Shown piece after piece: positions 42,661 to 52,801 of a stretch of DNA of 64,000 bases. The notes beneath the pieces are model-generated. The model saw nothing but the letters and a program-made list of their open reading frames with translations. It did no database searches and was not told the origin of the DNA. Where the stretch lies: assembly GCF_001274945.1 (NCBI RefSeq), contig NZ_LILB01000001.1, forward strand, positions 1,410,633-1,474,632, written 5' to 3'. How positions within the stretch are numbered: the first letter of the stretch is position 1; the number at the start of each line of letters is the position of its first letter. The DNA is from Viridibacillus arvi (GTDB taxonomy: Bacteria > Bacillota > Bacilli > Bacillales_A > Planococcaceae). The position numbers and the translations under genes were made by a program.

Positions 42661-44133
42661 TTATACTTCTACTGTTTCTCTTTCGTATCGTAACACCGGG
42701 TTACGAGCTGCTCTTGTTTCATCAAGACGGCCAATAACTGTTGTATGTGGTGCATTTTGTACTACTTCTGGTGTTTCTTCTACTTCTTTAGCAATTTGAA
42801 TCATTGCGTCACAGAAAGCGTCTAATGTTTCTTTTGATTCTGTTTCAGTTGGTTCAATCATTAAACCTTCTTCCACATTTAATGGGAAGTAAGTTGTTGG
42901 TGGATGGTAGCCAAAGTCTAACAGTCGTTTTGCCATATCAAGTGTACGGGCGCCAAGTTTTTTCTGGCGGCTTCCACTTAATACAAACTCATGCTTACAG
43001 TGACGGTTATATGGTAGATCAAAGTATGGCTCTAATCTTCTCATCATATAGTTTGCATTGATTACTGCATTTTCAGTTACTGCTTTAAGACCATCTGGAC
43101 CCATTGAACGGATATAAGTATATGCACGAACATTAATACCAAAGTTACCGTAGAATGGCTTCACGCGACCAATTGATTGTGGACGGTCGTAATCGAAGTG
43201 ATAACCTTCTTCTGTTTTCACTAACACTGGTTTTGGAAGGTATGGAATTAAGTCTGCTTTTACGCCAACTGGACCTGAACCAGGACCGCCACCACCGTGA
43301 GGACCAGTGAAAGTTTTGTGTAAGTTTAAGTGAACGCAGTCAAAGCCCATATCACCGGGACGCGCTTTAGACATAACTGCATTTAAGTTTGCACCATCAT
43401 AATATACTTTACCGCCAACCGAGTGCACGATTTCAGCGATATCTAGAATATGTTCTTCAAAAAGACCTAATGTATTTGGGTTAGTCAACATAAGTGCTGC
43501 TGTATCATCCCCAACTAAGCGACGTAAGTCTTCTAAATCTACAAGACCGTTTTCATCAGACTTCACAGTTACTGTATCAAAACCTGCAACTGTTGCTGAT
43601 GCTGGGTTTGTACCGTGTGCAGAGTCTGGCACAAGTACTTTCGTCCGTTGGAAGTCACCGTTTGCTTCATGGAATGCACGAATCATCATTAATGCAGTCC
43701 ATTCACCATGTGCACCAGCAGCTGGTTGAAGTGTTACTTCATCCATACCAGTGATCTCGATTAAGTGCTCTTGTAAATCATACATTAACTCAAGTGCACC
43801 TTGCACAGTAGACTCATCTTGTAATGGGTGAATATTAGCAAATCCTGCAAAACGTGCAACTGATTCATTAATTTTCGGGTTATATTTCATTGTACATGAA
43901 CCAAGTGGGTAGAAACCTGAATCTACACCGTGGTTACGGCGAGATAGCGCAGTATAATGACGCATAATATCAAGTTCTGATACTTCAGGAAGTTCCGCTT
44001 CTTCTGTACGAATAAATTCGCTTGGTAAGATAGCAGCTAAATCTACTGCTGGTACATCAAGCTCTGATAAACTATAGCCTACGCGACCTTCTGTTGAAAG
44101 TTCAAAAATAAGTGGTTGATTGTCGTTATGCAT
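42661..44133 (-). CDS. gcvPB: glycine dehydrogenase (decarboxylating) subunit 2
   Basis: 490 residues from the ATG at 44133. PLP-dependent decarboxylase; the Schiff-base lysine is in [21 protein letters not shown]. The A-H-G-T-N-P-A-S-A motif lies around residue 175. Forms the P-protein with GcvPA. Overlaps the gcvPA stop by 8 nt. Confidence 0.96.
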   Translation of the reverse strand: MHNDNQPLIFELSTEGRVGYSLSELDVPAVDLAAILPSEFIRTEEAELPEVSELDIMRHYTALSRRNHGVDSGFYPLGSCTMKYNPKINESVARFAGFANIHPLQDESTVQGALELMYDLQEHLIEITGMDEVTLQPAAGAHGEWTALMMIRAFHEANGDFQRTKVLVPDSAHGTNPASATVAGFDTVTVKSDENGLVDLEDLRRLVGDDTAALMLTNPNTLGLFEEHILDIAEIVHSVGGKVYYDGANLNAVMSKARPGDMGFDCVHLNLHKTFTGPHGGGGPGSGPVGVKADLIPYLPKPVLVKTEEGYHFDYDRPQSIGRVKPFYGNFGINVRAYTYIRSMGPDGLKAVTENAVINANYMMRRLEPYFDLPYNRHCKHEFVLSGSRQKKLGARTLDMAKRLLDFGYHPPTTYFPLNVEEGLMIEPTETESKETLDAFCDAMIQIAKEVEETPEVVQNAPHTTVIGRLDETRAARNPVLRYERETVEV

Positions 44134-45472
44134 GGAGAGCCCCCATTTCTTGCACAAGTGCATCGATTTCTTCTTTTGTACGTTGTTCAGTAACAGCGAT
44201 TAGTGCATGATTTTCAAGTGCTGCATCTACTTTACCTAAATCAAAGCCACCAATAATGCCTTTTTCAAAAAGTCCCTTATTAATAGTAGAAACAGATGTA
44301 TTACACTTCACAACGATCTCGTTGAAATGTGCACCTTTATAAGCTACAGTGAAACCAGCTTTTTCAAAAGTTTCTTTAGCATAGTGTGTTTTTAAAATAT
44401 TTTGAGTAGCAATTTCTTGCACACCTTTTTTACCTAGAGCTGTCATTGCAACTGAAGCTGCAAGTGCATTTAACGCTTGGTTTGAACAAATATTAGAAGT
44501 CGCTTTTTCACGACGAATATGTTGCTCACGTGCTTGTAAAGTTAATACATAACCGCGACGACCTTCATCATCAATTGTTTCACCAATTAAACGGCCAGGT
44601 ACTTTACGCATTAATTTTTTTGTAACAGCGAAGTAACCACAGTGTGGTCCGCCAAAGCTTTCTGGAATACCGAATGGTTGAGCATCCCCGACAGTAATAT
44701 CCGCACCCATTTTACCTGGAGGTGTTAGAATACCAAGTGCTAATGGGTTAGAAGATACGATACATAAGCCTTTTGCGTCGTGGATTAAGTCCGCAATTGC
44801 TTGTACGTTCTCTACTTGACCGTAGAAGTTTGGATATTGAACCATCACAGCAGCTGTATCTGCATCGATTAATTCTTTTAACGCATCAAGATCAGTGACA
44901 CCATCTTTTAAAGGAACATTTACTACTTCAATCGATTGACCAAGAGCATATGTTTTAACTACATCATGTGAAACTGGATGAACCGCACCAGAAACTAATA
45001 GCTTTTTACGACGAGTATGTGCTGCTGCAAGCATACCAGCTTCAGCAAGAGCTGTCCCACCATCATACATAGATGAGTTCGCTAAATCCATGCCTGTTAA
45101 TTCTGCAATCATTGTTTGGAATTCGAAAATAGCTTGTAATTCACCTTGTGAAATTTCAGGTTGGTAAGGTGTATAAGCTGTATAGAATTCTGAACGTGAA
45201 ATAACGTGGTCTACAATAACTGGTTTATAGTGATCATAAACTCCTGCACCTAAGAATGATGCATATTCATCGCTATTTGCATTTTGCTTAGAAAGTTGTG
45301 TTAACTCTTTTAATAATGCTGATTCAGATTTTGCAGGTTTAATGTTGTAGTTTCCTTTAAAACGAACTTTTTCTGGGATGTCTGAAAATAATTCATCAAC
45401 ATTAGAAACGCCAATTACATTTAGCATTTCTTTTTGATCTTGCTCAGTCATAGGTAGGTACCGATGCTTCAT
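44126..45472 (-). CDS. gcvPA: glycine dehydrogenase (decarboxylating) subunit 1
   Basis: 448 residues, start at the ATG at 45472 behind GAGAGG. N-terminal [28 protein letters not shown], and [11 protein letters not shown] identify the subunit. The pair decarboxylates glycine and passes the aminomethyl group to lipoyl-GcvH. Twenty-six bp after gcvT. Confidence 0.96.
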   Translation of the reverse strand: MKHRYLPMTEQDQKEMLNVIGVSNVDELFSDIPEKVRFKGNYNIKPAKSESALLKELTQLSKQNANSDEYASFLGAGVYDHYKPVIVDHVISRSEFYTAYTPYQPEISQGELQAIFEFQTMIAELTGMDLANSSMYDGGTALAEAGMLAAAHTRRKKLLVSGAVHPVSHDVVKTYALGQSIEVVNVPLKDGVTDLDALKELIDADTAAVMVQYPNFYGQVENVQAIADLIHDAKGLCIVSSNPLALGILTPPGKMGADITVGDAQPFGIPESFGGPHCGYFAVTKKLMRKVPGRLIGETIDDEGRRGYVLTLQAREQHIRREKATSNICSNQALNALAASVAMTALGKKGVQEIATQNILKTHYAKETFEKAGFTVAYKGAHFNEIVVKCNTSVSTINKGLFEKGIIGGFDLGKVDAALENHALIAVTEQRTKEEIDALVQEMGALHA

Positions 45473-45498
45473 TCGAAAAAAACCTCTCTTCATGAAAA

Positions 45499-46602
45499 TT
45501 ATTTTTGGCGTTTATAAAATGGTGTTGCAGTAGTAACCACTTTTAAGCGACGGTTACGGATTTCAATCTCAAGCTCTTGCCCAAGCTCCGCATACTCACT
45601 ATCGATTAATGCTAAACCGATATTACGTTTCGTTAATGGTGATTGTGTACCAGTTGTTACTTCACCGATTTGAGTATCCCCTTTAAACACTGGGTAACCG
45701 TGACGCGGAATACCTTTATCAATCATTTCGATACCAATACTCTTACGTGGTACGCCATTTTCTTTTTGAGCTTGTAATGCCGATTTCCCTACAAAATCTA
45801 CTTCTTTATTTAATTTCACAACGAAATTAATACCCGCTTCAAGTGGTGAAATATCTTTTGATAATTCTTGACCGTATAGCGGTAAGCAAGACTCAAAACG
45901 TAATGTATCACGTGAACCTAAACCACATGGTATTACACCATCAGCTTCTCCTGCTGTTAAGATTTTGCCCCACAAAGCAATGATTGCTTCTGGTGCTGCA
46001 TAAATTTCAAAGCCGTCTTCACCTGTGTAACCAGTACGAGATGTAATCGTGTCATAACCCGCAATTGATACATTTTGTTCTAAACGGAAAGGTCTAATGT
46101 CTTGTAAAGGAGTTTCAGTTAATGTTTGTAATACTTTTTCTGCAAGTGGACCTTGTAATGCTAATTGACCGTATTCATCAGATGCATCTGTTAACTTCAC
46201 ATCACCTGAAACTAATGTCTTCATCCACTCAAAGTCTTTTTCAATATTCGACGCATTAACGATTAATAGATATCGATCTTCTGCTAATTTATAAATGAGT
46301 AAGTCATCTACAACGCCACCATTTTCATAGCACATCGCAGTATACTGTGTTTGGTTAATGGCAATTTTCGATACATCATTAGTAACAAGCTTTTGCAAGT
46401 AAGCTAAACTTTCTGAACCTTCAACGAAGATTTCACCCATATGAGATACATCAAATAGTCCAGCTTTTGTGCGAACTGCTTCATGCTCGGCTTTAATAGA
46501 AGAAAATTGAACAGGCAACTCCCAACCACCAAAATCAATTGTTTTCCCACCATACTTCGAATACTCTTCGAATAAAGGCGTTCTTTTTAATTCATTTGCC
46601 AC
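45499..46602 (-). CDS. gcvT: aminomethyltransferase (glycine cleavage T protein)
   Basis: 367 residues from a GTG with GAGGAGG. Folate-binding GcvT domain: [35 protein letters not shown]-terminal barrel with G-E-V-T-T-G. Makes 5,10-methylene-THF and ammonia from aminomethyl-GcvH. First gene of the operon under the glycine riboswitch. Confidence 0.96.
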   Translation of the reverse strand: MANELKRTPLFEEYSKYGGKTIDFGGWELPVQFSSIKAEHEAVRTKAGLFDVSHMGEIFVEGSESLAYLQKLVTNDVSKIAINQTQYTAMCYENGGVVDDLLIYKLAEDRYLLIVNASNIEKDFEWMKTLVSGDVKLTDASDEYGQLALQGPLAEKVLQTLTETPLQDIRPFRLEQNVSIAGYDTITSRTGYTGEDGFEIYAAPEAIIALWGKILTAGEADGVIPCGLGSRDTLRFESCLPLYGQELSKDISPLEAGINFVVKLNKEVDFVGKSALQAQKENGVPRKSIGIEMIDKGIPRHGYPVFKGDTQIGEVTTGTQSPLTKRNIGLALIDSEYAELGQELEIEIRNRRLKVVTTATPFYKRQK

Positions 46603-46638
46603 TAATCTTCCTCCTCATTTGTTTAGGACATAAAAAAA

Positions 46639-46676
46639 TGGACAGAGAAATCCTATAAGTAGGATTCTCTGTCCAT
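46639..46676 (-). terminator. glycine riboswitch expression-platform terminator
   Basis: ATGGACAGAGAA(A)TCCTA/TAGGATTCTCTGTCCAT followed on the minus strand by seven T, between the aptamers and gcvT. Confidence 0.9.
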
Positions 46677-46870
46677 GCACCTGAAAGTTTTACCATTACG
46701 GCTGTCCTCTTTGGTGGCTGTAATCAATACAGCTCTCTCCAGAGTTGCGTCCCGTACGAGTCTTTTTGCCTGAGAGATTCATAACTTTTGTTATTTGCTC
46801 CTTCGGCGACGTCTCCAGACGTTCTCTCCCCGTACAATCATCCGCCCAAGATGGAATCTTGGTAGTATTT
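46677..46870 (-). ncRNA. tandem glycine riboswitch
   Basis: On the minus strand, aptamer 1 has CGGGGAGAG..CTGGAGA..CGCCGAAGGAGCAA..CTCTCAGGCAAAAAGAC; aptamer 2 has GGACGCAACTCTGGAGAG..CACCAAAGAGGACAG..CTTTCAGGTGCA. These are the two halves of the classic gcvT element. Glycine binding should favour read-through into gcvT-gcvPA-gcvPB. Confidence 0.95.
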
Positions 46871-46985
46871 CCATGTCATTGTTCTATAACAATACGTCTC
46901 GTCTATATCCTAACATTGAATAGGGGTATCATGCAATAACTTTTGTAAAATACTTTATAAACGAACATTAACTAGATTTATTCCG
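46871..46985. other. gcv promoter side / aroK 3' region
   Basis: Must hold the gcv promoter on the minus strand; TATATCC-like and TTGAAT strings occur, none decisive. Confidence 0.35.
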
Positions 46986-46989
46986 TATT

Positions 46990-47502
46990 TCATTCGCCTT
47001 TTAGACGTTTTATTTGAAAAGCTGTATATTCAACAATCTGTTTTAGTGAACGGTTTTCTGTCCGAACCGTGATATGTGTAGCTTCTCTATAAAATTTTCG
47101 GCGTTTATAAAATAAATCTTCTAATTCTTGCTTTGTTGAACGTTGGACTATTGGACGGTTCTTATCTTTATGGATTCTCTTCCAAATATCTGAAAATGTC
47201 GCATCTAAAAAAAGGACTAGTCCCGTTTGACGCATTATTCTACGATTTTGAGGATTCATCGCTACACCACCACCTGTTGAAATGATGCAAAACTCATCTC
47301 GGAAATTCCGTAAAAAATCCGTCTCCAGTTGACGAAAGTGCTCTTCTCCGTATTTTTCAAATATTTCAGGAATCGTCATTTTCTCTCTTCTAACAATTTC
47401 CTGGTCCATATCATAGTAGGGCATTTTTAGATAGTAGCTTAAACGTCTACCAATTGCGCTTTTACCACAACCCATAAACCCTACTAAATATACTTTTCTC
47501 AT
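46990..47502 (-). CDS. aroK: shikimate kinase
   Basis: 170 residues. Walker A G-F-M-G-C-G-K-S-A-I-G-R (Cys in the fourth position is uncommon but tolerated), substrate motif D-M-D-Q-E-I-V-R-R and F-R-Q-L-E-T-D-F-L, S-T-G-G-G-V-A. Lid region R-P-I-V-Q. Converts shikimate to shikimate-3-phosphate. It follows the comG operon, as in B. subtilis. Confidence 0.93.
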   Translation of the reverse strand: MRKVYLVGFMGCGKSAIGRRLSYYLKMPYYDMDQEIVRREKMTIPEIFEKYGEEHFRQLETDFLRNFRDEFCIISTGGGVAMNPQNRRIMRQTGLVLFLDATFSDIWKRIHKDKNRPIVQRSTKQELEDLFYKRRKFYREATHITVRTENRSLKQIVEYTAFQIKRLKGE

Positions 47503-47530
47503 TTTTTCACCTTCTCATCAACGACGACTG

Positions 47531-47728
47531 TTACTCTGTGCTATTTTCAATTTCTTGTATTTTATTTATAGTAGCACGAACATACGCTGATTCCAATGAA
47601 TTATACGTTCGAAAATGAGATTCATAAGACATCACAGTGCTCAAAAGGTAACTGGTACAAAAAAATAATAGAATCATCGCTACTGGAAGAAGCATTCCTT
47701 TTTCACTCTTTAACATACGTAATAACAA
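47531..47728 (-). CDS. comGG: ComGG-like pseudopilin, short
   Basis: 65 residues. N-terminal S-E-K-G-M-L-L-P-V-A-M-I-L-L-F-F pilin-like membrane helix, then Y-E-S-H-F-R-T-Y-N-S-L-E-S-A-Y. ComGG in B. subtilis is about 124 aa; this one ends early, 29 bp before aroK. It might be truncated. Overlaps comGF by 26 nt. Confidence 0.7.
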   Translation of the reverse strand: MLLRMLKSEKGMLLPVAMILLFFCTSYLLSTVMSYESHFRTYNSLESAYVRATINKIQEIENSTE

Positions 47729-48161
47729 AATCTTTCTCCTTCCTCAAGCCATTTGTAAACAATACTTTTGTTGTTAAAGTTGTACGATTTGCATCAATAA
47801 AAAACTGTATTTCATAAACATTCATCAGCATCGGCTCATTTCCTTGCCCTTCTTTTTGCAGACGTACTACAGCACTAGACCTATTGATAGAGAAACTTCT
47901 ATTATCTCTTCCAATGTGTAAGTTAGCATTTGCACCTAAGCCAATTGTTTTTATATCCAACAAATACGATTGCAAATCATACGTAAATAGCTCCCATTCA
48001 ATTTCTTGTCGTTGATGAAAAGTTTTATTTGACTCTTCATACCAAGGATAAAAAAACATAAATAACTGTGAAAACAGCATAAGGACCAACAGTTGCAAAA
48101 GAGCATCCGCTAATGTATAACCAGAGTGATTTTTTATAAGACGTTTTATGGCCGAATACAT
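47703..48161 (-). CDS. comGF: competence pseudopilin ComGF
   Basis: 152 residues. N-terminal H-S-G-Y-T-L-A-D-A-L-L-Q-L-L-V-L type-IV-like segment, then a C-terminal ComGF domain with the I-E-W-E-L-F-T-Y-D-L-Q-S-Y-L pattern. Part of the transformation pilus. Overlaps comGE by 16 nt. Confidence 0.85.
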   Translation of the reverse strand: MYSAIKRLIKNHSGYTLADALLQLLVLMLFSQLFMFFYPWYEESNKTFHQRQEIEWELFTYDLQSYLLDIKTIGLGANANLHIGRDNRSFSINRSSAVVRLQKEGQGNEPMLMNVYEIQFFIDANRTTLTTKVLFTNGLRKEKDFVITYVKE

Positions 48162-48448
48162 TTCTGCTGTTGTCCTTTTAAATTTTCATAAAATACGCAT
48201 ACTTCATTATTCATGAAATACCATTGATAGATAACACTTTCTATTGTTCGACTACCTTGAAGTTGCTCCCCCTGCTCGACACGTTGAGCAGCTTGGTAAG
48301 CTGTTTCAGCGGCATACATTGCCATTTTCTTATCACTTAAAATTCCTTTCATCATTTGTAATGCTGGTAAAAGGGTTCCGAATATCGTCAAAGTAATAAC
48401 TAGAGTTAGTAATGTTTCTGGTAATGCGTTCCCTTTGTCATTCCACAA
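48146..48448 (-). CDS. comGE: competence pseudopilin ComGE
   Basis: 100 residues with a type IV pilin-like N-terminus G-N-A-L-P-E-T-L-L-T-L-V-I-T-L. Weakly conserved, called mainly by its position between comGD and comGF and by overlap with both. Confidence 0.8.
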   Translation of the reverse strand: MWNDKGNALPETLLTLVITLTIFGTLLPALQMMKGILSDKKMAMYAAETAYQAAQRVEQGEQLQGSRTIESVIYQWYFMNNEVCVFYENLKGQQQKCIRP

Positions 48449-48899
48449 TTTTCATCCTTCCTTTAACAATGTTAATAATAAGTGATTTATTCCCAGTTGG
48501 CGTTATAAAGATTAATGTACCAAAACTCGAGAATGTACCTTGAGGATCAATTTTAATCTGACGTAATGGACTGCTGTAACTATACGTAACTCCCTCTGGT
48601 AGTTCGCGTGTAAAAAAATTACGTCTTGTATTAATTGAAGAATCACCTTCCCCGTCCCACGTATATGCTTTGTATTTCTTTCCGCCGTCGATAAATTCTA
48701 GATATGAAAAAACCCCGCTACCAATTGATTCACTTTGCACCTGCTCTATATCAAGCATTAATTGATATAGAAACTGATTAACCATTCGCTCATCCAACTT
48801 TGCTTTGCCTAATGCCAAGCTTATAGAACAAATTATCATCGTAACCGTTAGTACTAATAACAATTCAACGAACGTAAAGCCTGCTTCTTTATTACTCAT
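48438..48899 (-). CDS. comGD: competence pseudopilin ComGD
   Basis: 153 residues. Prepilin site E-A-G-F-T-F-V-E-L-L-L-V-L. The C-terminal globular part has I-K-I-D-P-Q-G-T-F-S-S-F-G-T. Overlaps comGC by 8 nt. Confidence 0.88.
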   Translation of the reverse strand: MSNKEAGFTFVELLLVLTVTMIICSISLALGKAKLDERMVNQFLYQLMLDIEQVQSESIGSGVFSYLEFIDGGKKYKAYTWDGEGDSSINTRRNFFTRELPEGVTYSYSSPLRQIKIDPQGTFSSFGTLIFITPTGNKSLIINIVKGRMKIVE

Positions 48900-49203
48900 C
48901 TATTGTAGAAACTTCTCCATCCGAAATTTGAATCTTTTTTCCTGCACATGCATTTGTATCTTGCTTTAAATACTTTGTATCCTCTAACATTTCAATCGAT
49001 GTTGGATATTTTTTTTCGTCAATACGATAAGCTTCAACTTGTCCTTGTACCATAGTGACATATGCTTTACACCCTTTATCATCTACAGTACTAAAATGCT
49101 TTGTTACATTTGGTATTGCAATCAAAATCAACACTGTAATAATAAACAAAACAATTAGCATTTCAATTAAAGTAAAACCTTTCTGTTGTTTTAATAATTG
49201 CAT
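48892..49203 (-). CDS. comGC: competence major pilin ComGC
   Basis: 103 residues. Prepilin peptidase motif Q-K-G-F-T-L-I-E-M-L-I-V-L, then helix and the Y-R-I-D-E-K-K-Y-P-T-S domain with one Cys pair (K-A-Y, N-A-C-A-G; G-C-K-A). Main subunit of the competence pilus. GAGAGGAG before the ATG. Confidence 0.92.
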   Translation of the reverse strand: MQLLKQQKGFTLIEMLIVLFIITVLILIAIPNVTKHFSTVDDKGCKAYVTMVQGQVEAYRIDEKKYPTSIEMLEDTKYLKQDTNACAGKKIQISDGEVSTIDE

Positions 49204-49218
49204 GTTGGTTCTCCTCTC

Positions 49219-50277
49219 TTAAACCATTTCCATCATTTCGTACATTGGTAATAAAATAGCTAGATAAGCTCCAAGGATACAAACTGCTATAATACAAAAA
49301 AGTAATGGTTGAATAATAGCTAGCACTCTAGTCATATTTGCTTCGGTTTTATCCGTCAAAAAATCACTATAGATTTGAAGTTCTCTACCTAGATTGCCGC
49401 CTTCCTCGCCATGAAGTATATGTGTATTAAATCCTTTTTGAAAAACCTTCATATGATTTACCGCAGTAGAAAGCGAATCACCAAAAATAACTCGTTCACG
49501 TATTTCACCTGCTATTTTCGCCATAAATGGTTGTAACTCTTGTTGCCGTAAAATAATTAAACTTTCTTGCATTGAAAGACCACTTTCTAAAAGCCCACCC
49601 AACTCATAAGCAAATTGGCGTGTCAATTGCAGACGAAACCATCGACAGAGAACTGGAATTTTCAAATACACTTTCATTTGGTGACCAATCTCTTTCTTGC
49701 TTATTTTCTTCCAAGCTACAAAAGTAAATAAGATACTCCCACAGGATGCAATGATCAAGGCATCTGGAATATGCAAGAAAAAAGAGGATAGTGTTAACTT
49801 AGATACACTTGCATCACCTTCTCTAGAAAGCATCATTGAAGACATATTGGGTAAAAAGTAGGTCCGAAATCCAAAAAAGAGCAGAACTAAAAAGACAAAC
49901 AAAATCGCAGGATAGGCCATTAGCTTTTGTAGTCTTTTTTGCGTTTCTTCTTTCGTTATCATTTGACTTGCTATAGATTCAAGGGCTCTTACAACTCTTC
50001 CTTGTTGCTCCGCCACATGAATTGTCATTAAATAGCTTTTCTGATAGCCAAGCAATTGTAAGATTTCACTCATATTAGAACCACTTCGAAATTTTTCTTC
50101 TACCAAAAATTCCATTTCTGATAATTCTTCAACATGATGAGGTAGTAACATTGATAATGAATCTCGAAATGTATAGCCTTCCGCTAGCAATACACTCATC
50201 TTTTTCAAAAAGCTCGCCCTATCTTTCACCTTGGGTAAAGTTTTACTAAATCCGTGAAGGTTGTGCGGTAATTGCAC
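49219..50277 (-). CDS. comGB: competence inner-membrane protein ComGB
   Basis: 352 residues from a GTG behind AGGGGTGA. Two T2SF/PilC domains (about 20-140 and 225-345) each with E-x-G-x-x-L/x-x-x-A-I-V-type motifs (R-D-S-L-S-M-L, L-S-M-Q-E-S-L-I-I), and three membrane helices. Polytopic platform for the pilus. Overlaps the comGA 3' end by 32 nt. Confidence 0.9.
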   Translation of the reverse strand: MQLPHNLHGFSKTLPKVKDRASFLKKMSVLLAEGYTFRDSLSMLLPHHVEELSEMEFLVEEKFRSGSNMSEILQLLGYQKSYLMTIHVAEQQGRVVRALESIASQMITKEETQKRLQKLMAYPAILFVFLVLLFFGFRTYFLPNMSSMMLSREGDASVSKLTLSSFFLHIPDALIIASCGSILFTFVAWKKISKKEIGHQMKVYLKIPVLCRWFRLQLTRQFAYELGGLLESGLSMQESLIILRQQELQPFMAKIAGEIRERVIFGDSLSTAVNHMKVFQKGFNTHILHGEEGGNLGRELQIYSDFLTDKTEANMTRVLAIIQPLLFCIIAVCILGAYLAILLPMYEMMEMV

Positions 50278-51277
50278 CCGAACTCACCCCTTTTTTCATC
50301 TGTCCTTCTAAAGAGAGTTCTAGTGGCAATATGAATTTTTCATCACTCTTCACGTGTTCTATGGCTTCTGCTAGATTTCTCTCTGCTAATATCTCATAAA
50401 TGGCCGATAATCTTTCTTCATCTTGAGAATTTGCTTTCTTTACTAATCGCTGTGCTACGACTCCAATTACTGTTTGCCTTAACTCTTCTAAAGAGACGCC
50501 CAAATCTAGTAAACGGAATAAACAGCCGATTGTATCCATTGAATGTATCGTAGTTAATACAAGATGCCCTGTTAATGCAGCTTCTATTGCAATCTTAGCC
50601 GTTTCTTGATCACGTATTTCGCCAATCATAATAATATCTGGGGAATGTCTTAAAATTGCTTTTAGTCCGGCTGCGTATGAAACACCGGCTCTTTCATTTA
50701 CTTGAATTTGCAATAAATTGGATTGACTATTTTACACTGGATCCTCTAAGGATATGACGTGCTTTTTTAGTTCATTAGAGCAATAATGTATAAGGGAATA
50801 TAATGATGTAGATTTTCCGCATCCAGTTGGGCCGGTAAAAAATAGGATGCCTTGTCTCTTTTTCACTAATTGTAATAAATGCTTAGCCGATTCAGTGAAT
50901 AAACATAGGGAAGAAATTGGAATAGCATGATCCTGCAACATTATGCGAATGACCAAGCTTTCCTTCATGAAAATGGAAGGTAAGGTGGATACACGAAAAG
51001 CAATTGGCTGTTCGTTTAAAACTTGCTGAAAAGAACCACTTTGAGGTCTACGCTTATCACTAATATCTAAGGAGGAGAGGAATTTAAAGTAGGAAATCAT
51101 CCGATCACCCAACTCTAGGGGAAGTTGTCCAGCAGACACGAGCTGCCCATATTTTCGAAAGTATAGTAAATAGTCGTTTTCACTAGGCATTAAATGTAAG
51201 TCAGATGCGCCAAAATGTATTGCCTTCAACAATAGATGCTCACTTTTTTGCTCCACAACTGTCTCAGTAAATGACAT
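50246..51277 (-). pseudogene. comGA: competence ATPase ComGA, in-frame stop
   Basis: A single continuous reading frame of 344 codons interrupted by one TAA at 50734-50732. Before it: the T2SSE ATPase with Walker A F-F-T-G-P-T-G-C-G-K-S-T and S-L-E-D-P-V. After TAA: N-S-Q-S-N-L-L-Q-I-Q-V-N-E-R-A-G-V-S-Y, then the Asp box (D-I-I-M-I-G-E-I-R-D) and Walker B/His box (T-G-H-L-V-L-T-T-I-H). GAA-to-TAA at the residue after S-L-E-D-P-V explains it (family has S-L-E-D-P-V-E). A downstream ATG at 50713 could restart but would lack Walker A. So DNA-uptake pilus assembly is predicted to fail unless there is read-through or an assembly error. Confidence 0.85.
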
Positions 51278-51581
51278 ATTGCCCCCTTTCTACCACGACG
51301 AATAACGACCGCTCCTTATCCGTTAGCGAAATTATACACCGCAAAAACAAGAAAATATATACAATTGTGTAAATTAATATTATGAGTTGCCGAAAACGCA
51401 TATAATATTATTTCGAAGCTTTTTTACTATCAAAAAATAGATTTTCAATGAAAAAAGACTAGTAATCTTTCACTTTTTTACATTATTCTACTTATTTTTT
51501 TGAATATATCAGTTTTTATACTGATAGATATTTTATATTGTTTTATAATATAGATAAATATACAGGAGGTGGAACCTTTTC
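51278..51581. other. divergent comG / regulator promoter region
   Basis: AT-rich. It contains AAAA-ATAGA-TTTT near 51433, which fits one AT-box of a ComK site (A4N5T4), but no clear second box. No gene recognised. Confidence 0.35.
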
Positions 51582-52277
51582 ATGTTACATCCATTAAAAA
51601 TTACAAGTACACTAGCAGATGAAACAAGATTTTCAATTTATCAATATATGTTACAAGAAAAAGATTCTTTCTCAGTCCAAAACATCGCTGATCAATTCCA
51701 AATTCACCCAAACGTAGCACGTCTTCATTTAACTAAATTAAACGAAATTGATGTAATTACGTCTGAATATGAAAAGACAGGAAAAGGCGGCCGACCTGGA
51801 AGAAAATATAAAGCGGTTACTAATGGCATCGCTCTAACCTTCCCTCAACGAAATTATGAAGAATTATTAAGTTGGGTTCTAGAAATCATTATAGAACTTG
51901 GTGAAGATGCCAATACTATTGGTAAAAAGATTTGCTACAAAAAAGGTGTCGAACAAATTCAATCAATCTTATCTAAACGACAAAGAGATAAAGCGCTTAT
52001 TTCATTTGATGAACGTGTAGAAATCATTACAGAAGCATCCTCATTAATTGGTTATGTACCTGTAATTCTCGATAAGCCAGAAGGAAAAACAATCCGCTTT
52101 GCTGTTTATAATTGTCCTTTCCATAGTCAGATTGAAAAACACGCATCACTCGTTTGTGACTTGCATGAATCATTCTTAAAAGGCCAATTTGAATACCTAT
52201 TTGATGTACAAGAATTTGCTCAAATTGATAGCATGATTGAAAGCTGTAAATACTGTACTTATCGAATTGATATTTAA
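51582..52277 (+). CDS. SufR/ArsR-like winged-helix regulator with C-terminal Cys cluster
   Basis: 231 residues. HTH at about 1-65 (K-I-T-S-T-L-A-D-E-T-R-F-S-I-Y-Q-Y-M, then S-V-Q-N-I-A-D-Q-F-Q-I-H-P-N-V-A-R-L-H-L-T-K-L), wing G-K-G-G-R-P-G-R-K-Y. The C-terminal part has C-P-F-H-S-Q-I...V-C-D-L-H-E-S-F and C-K-Y-C, four Cys in a pattern like SufR Fe-S sensors. It could sense Fe-S status or redox. AGGAGG upstream. Known target genes are not in the window. Confidence 0.8.
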   Translation: MLHPLKITSTLADETRFSIYQYMLQEKDSFSVQNIADQFQIHPNVARLHLTKLNEIDVITSEYEKTGKGGRPGRKYKAVTNGIALTFPQRNYEELLSWVLEIIIELGEDANTIGKKICYKKGVEQIQSILSKRQRDKALISFDERVEIITEASSLIGYVPVILDKPEGKTIRFAVYNCPFHSQIEKHASLVCDLHESFLKGQFEYLFDVQEFAQIDSMIESCKYCTYRIDI

Positions 52278-52391
52278 TTTTTTACACTGCTTTGTCACAA
52301 AGTTAACCTAAGTAGCGGTTTACATGTTGGTTTCAAATCATTTATAATGGATAAGAGATTATTGTGTCGTCGCAAAAGGAGGGAATCATAT

Positions 52392-52634
52392 ATGGATAAT
52401 ATGTATAAAGTAATGGGCTTCTGGACAGGGATTTTCGCAGTTATGTTTTATTTAGGTGATATGACAGAAGTTTCGCTATTATTCTTAGCTAATACAGGGT
52501 TTTTCCTTCTATTAGGATACTTAAACCTAACGGAACGTATGTATATGTACATCTTCGGTGCTTACTTAACAGTTTTCTTCGCAGGCTTCACGTACTATAC
52601 TACATTCATTCACGTTGCAGGCGCAGGACATTAA
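52392..52634 (+). CDS. yqgY: DUF2626 membrane protein (YqgY)
   Basis: 80 residues, start at the ATG at 52392 with AAAAGGAGGG; an earlier ATG lacks a site. Three hydrophobic segments. M-G-F-W-T-G-I-F-A-V-M-F-Y-L-G-D-M and N-L-T-E-R-M-Y-M-Y-I-F-G-A-Y fit DUF2626. Function unknown. Confidence 0.85.
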   Translation: MDNMYKVMGFWTGIFAVMFYLGDMTEVSLLFLANTGFFLLLGYLNLTERMYMYIFGAYLTVFFAGFTYYTTFIHVAGAGH

Positions 52635-52642
52635 TAGTAAAT

Positions 52643-52671
52643 AAAAAAGACAGTCCAAAGCTGTCTTTTTT
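52643..52671 (+). terminator. terminator of yqgY
   Basis: AAAAAAGACAG/CTGTCTTTTTT stem with T-run. Confidence 0.8.
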
Positions 52672-52801
52672 ATTTTGTGTATTTTCCACTATTGACACCT
52701 TATTAATGATTGTTATAATTGTAACTGTAGCTTAACTTTAACCCTCTCCATTCTATATGGTGAGAAACATCCCCTAGATGAAGAAGATTTATATCTTCTA
52801 T

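Noticed and set aside
51420-51450. ComK box for comG
   Set aside because: Only one A4N5T4 box is clear; a functional K-box needs two at fixed spacing.
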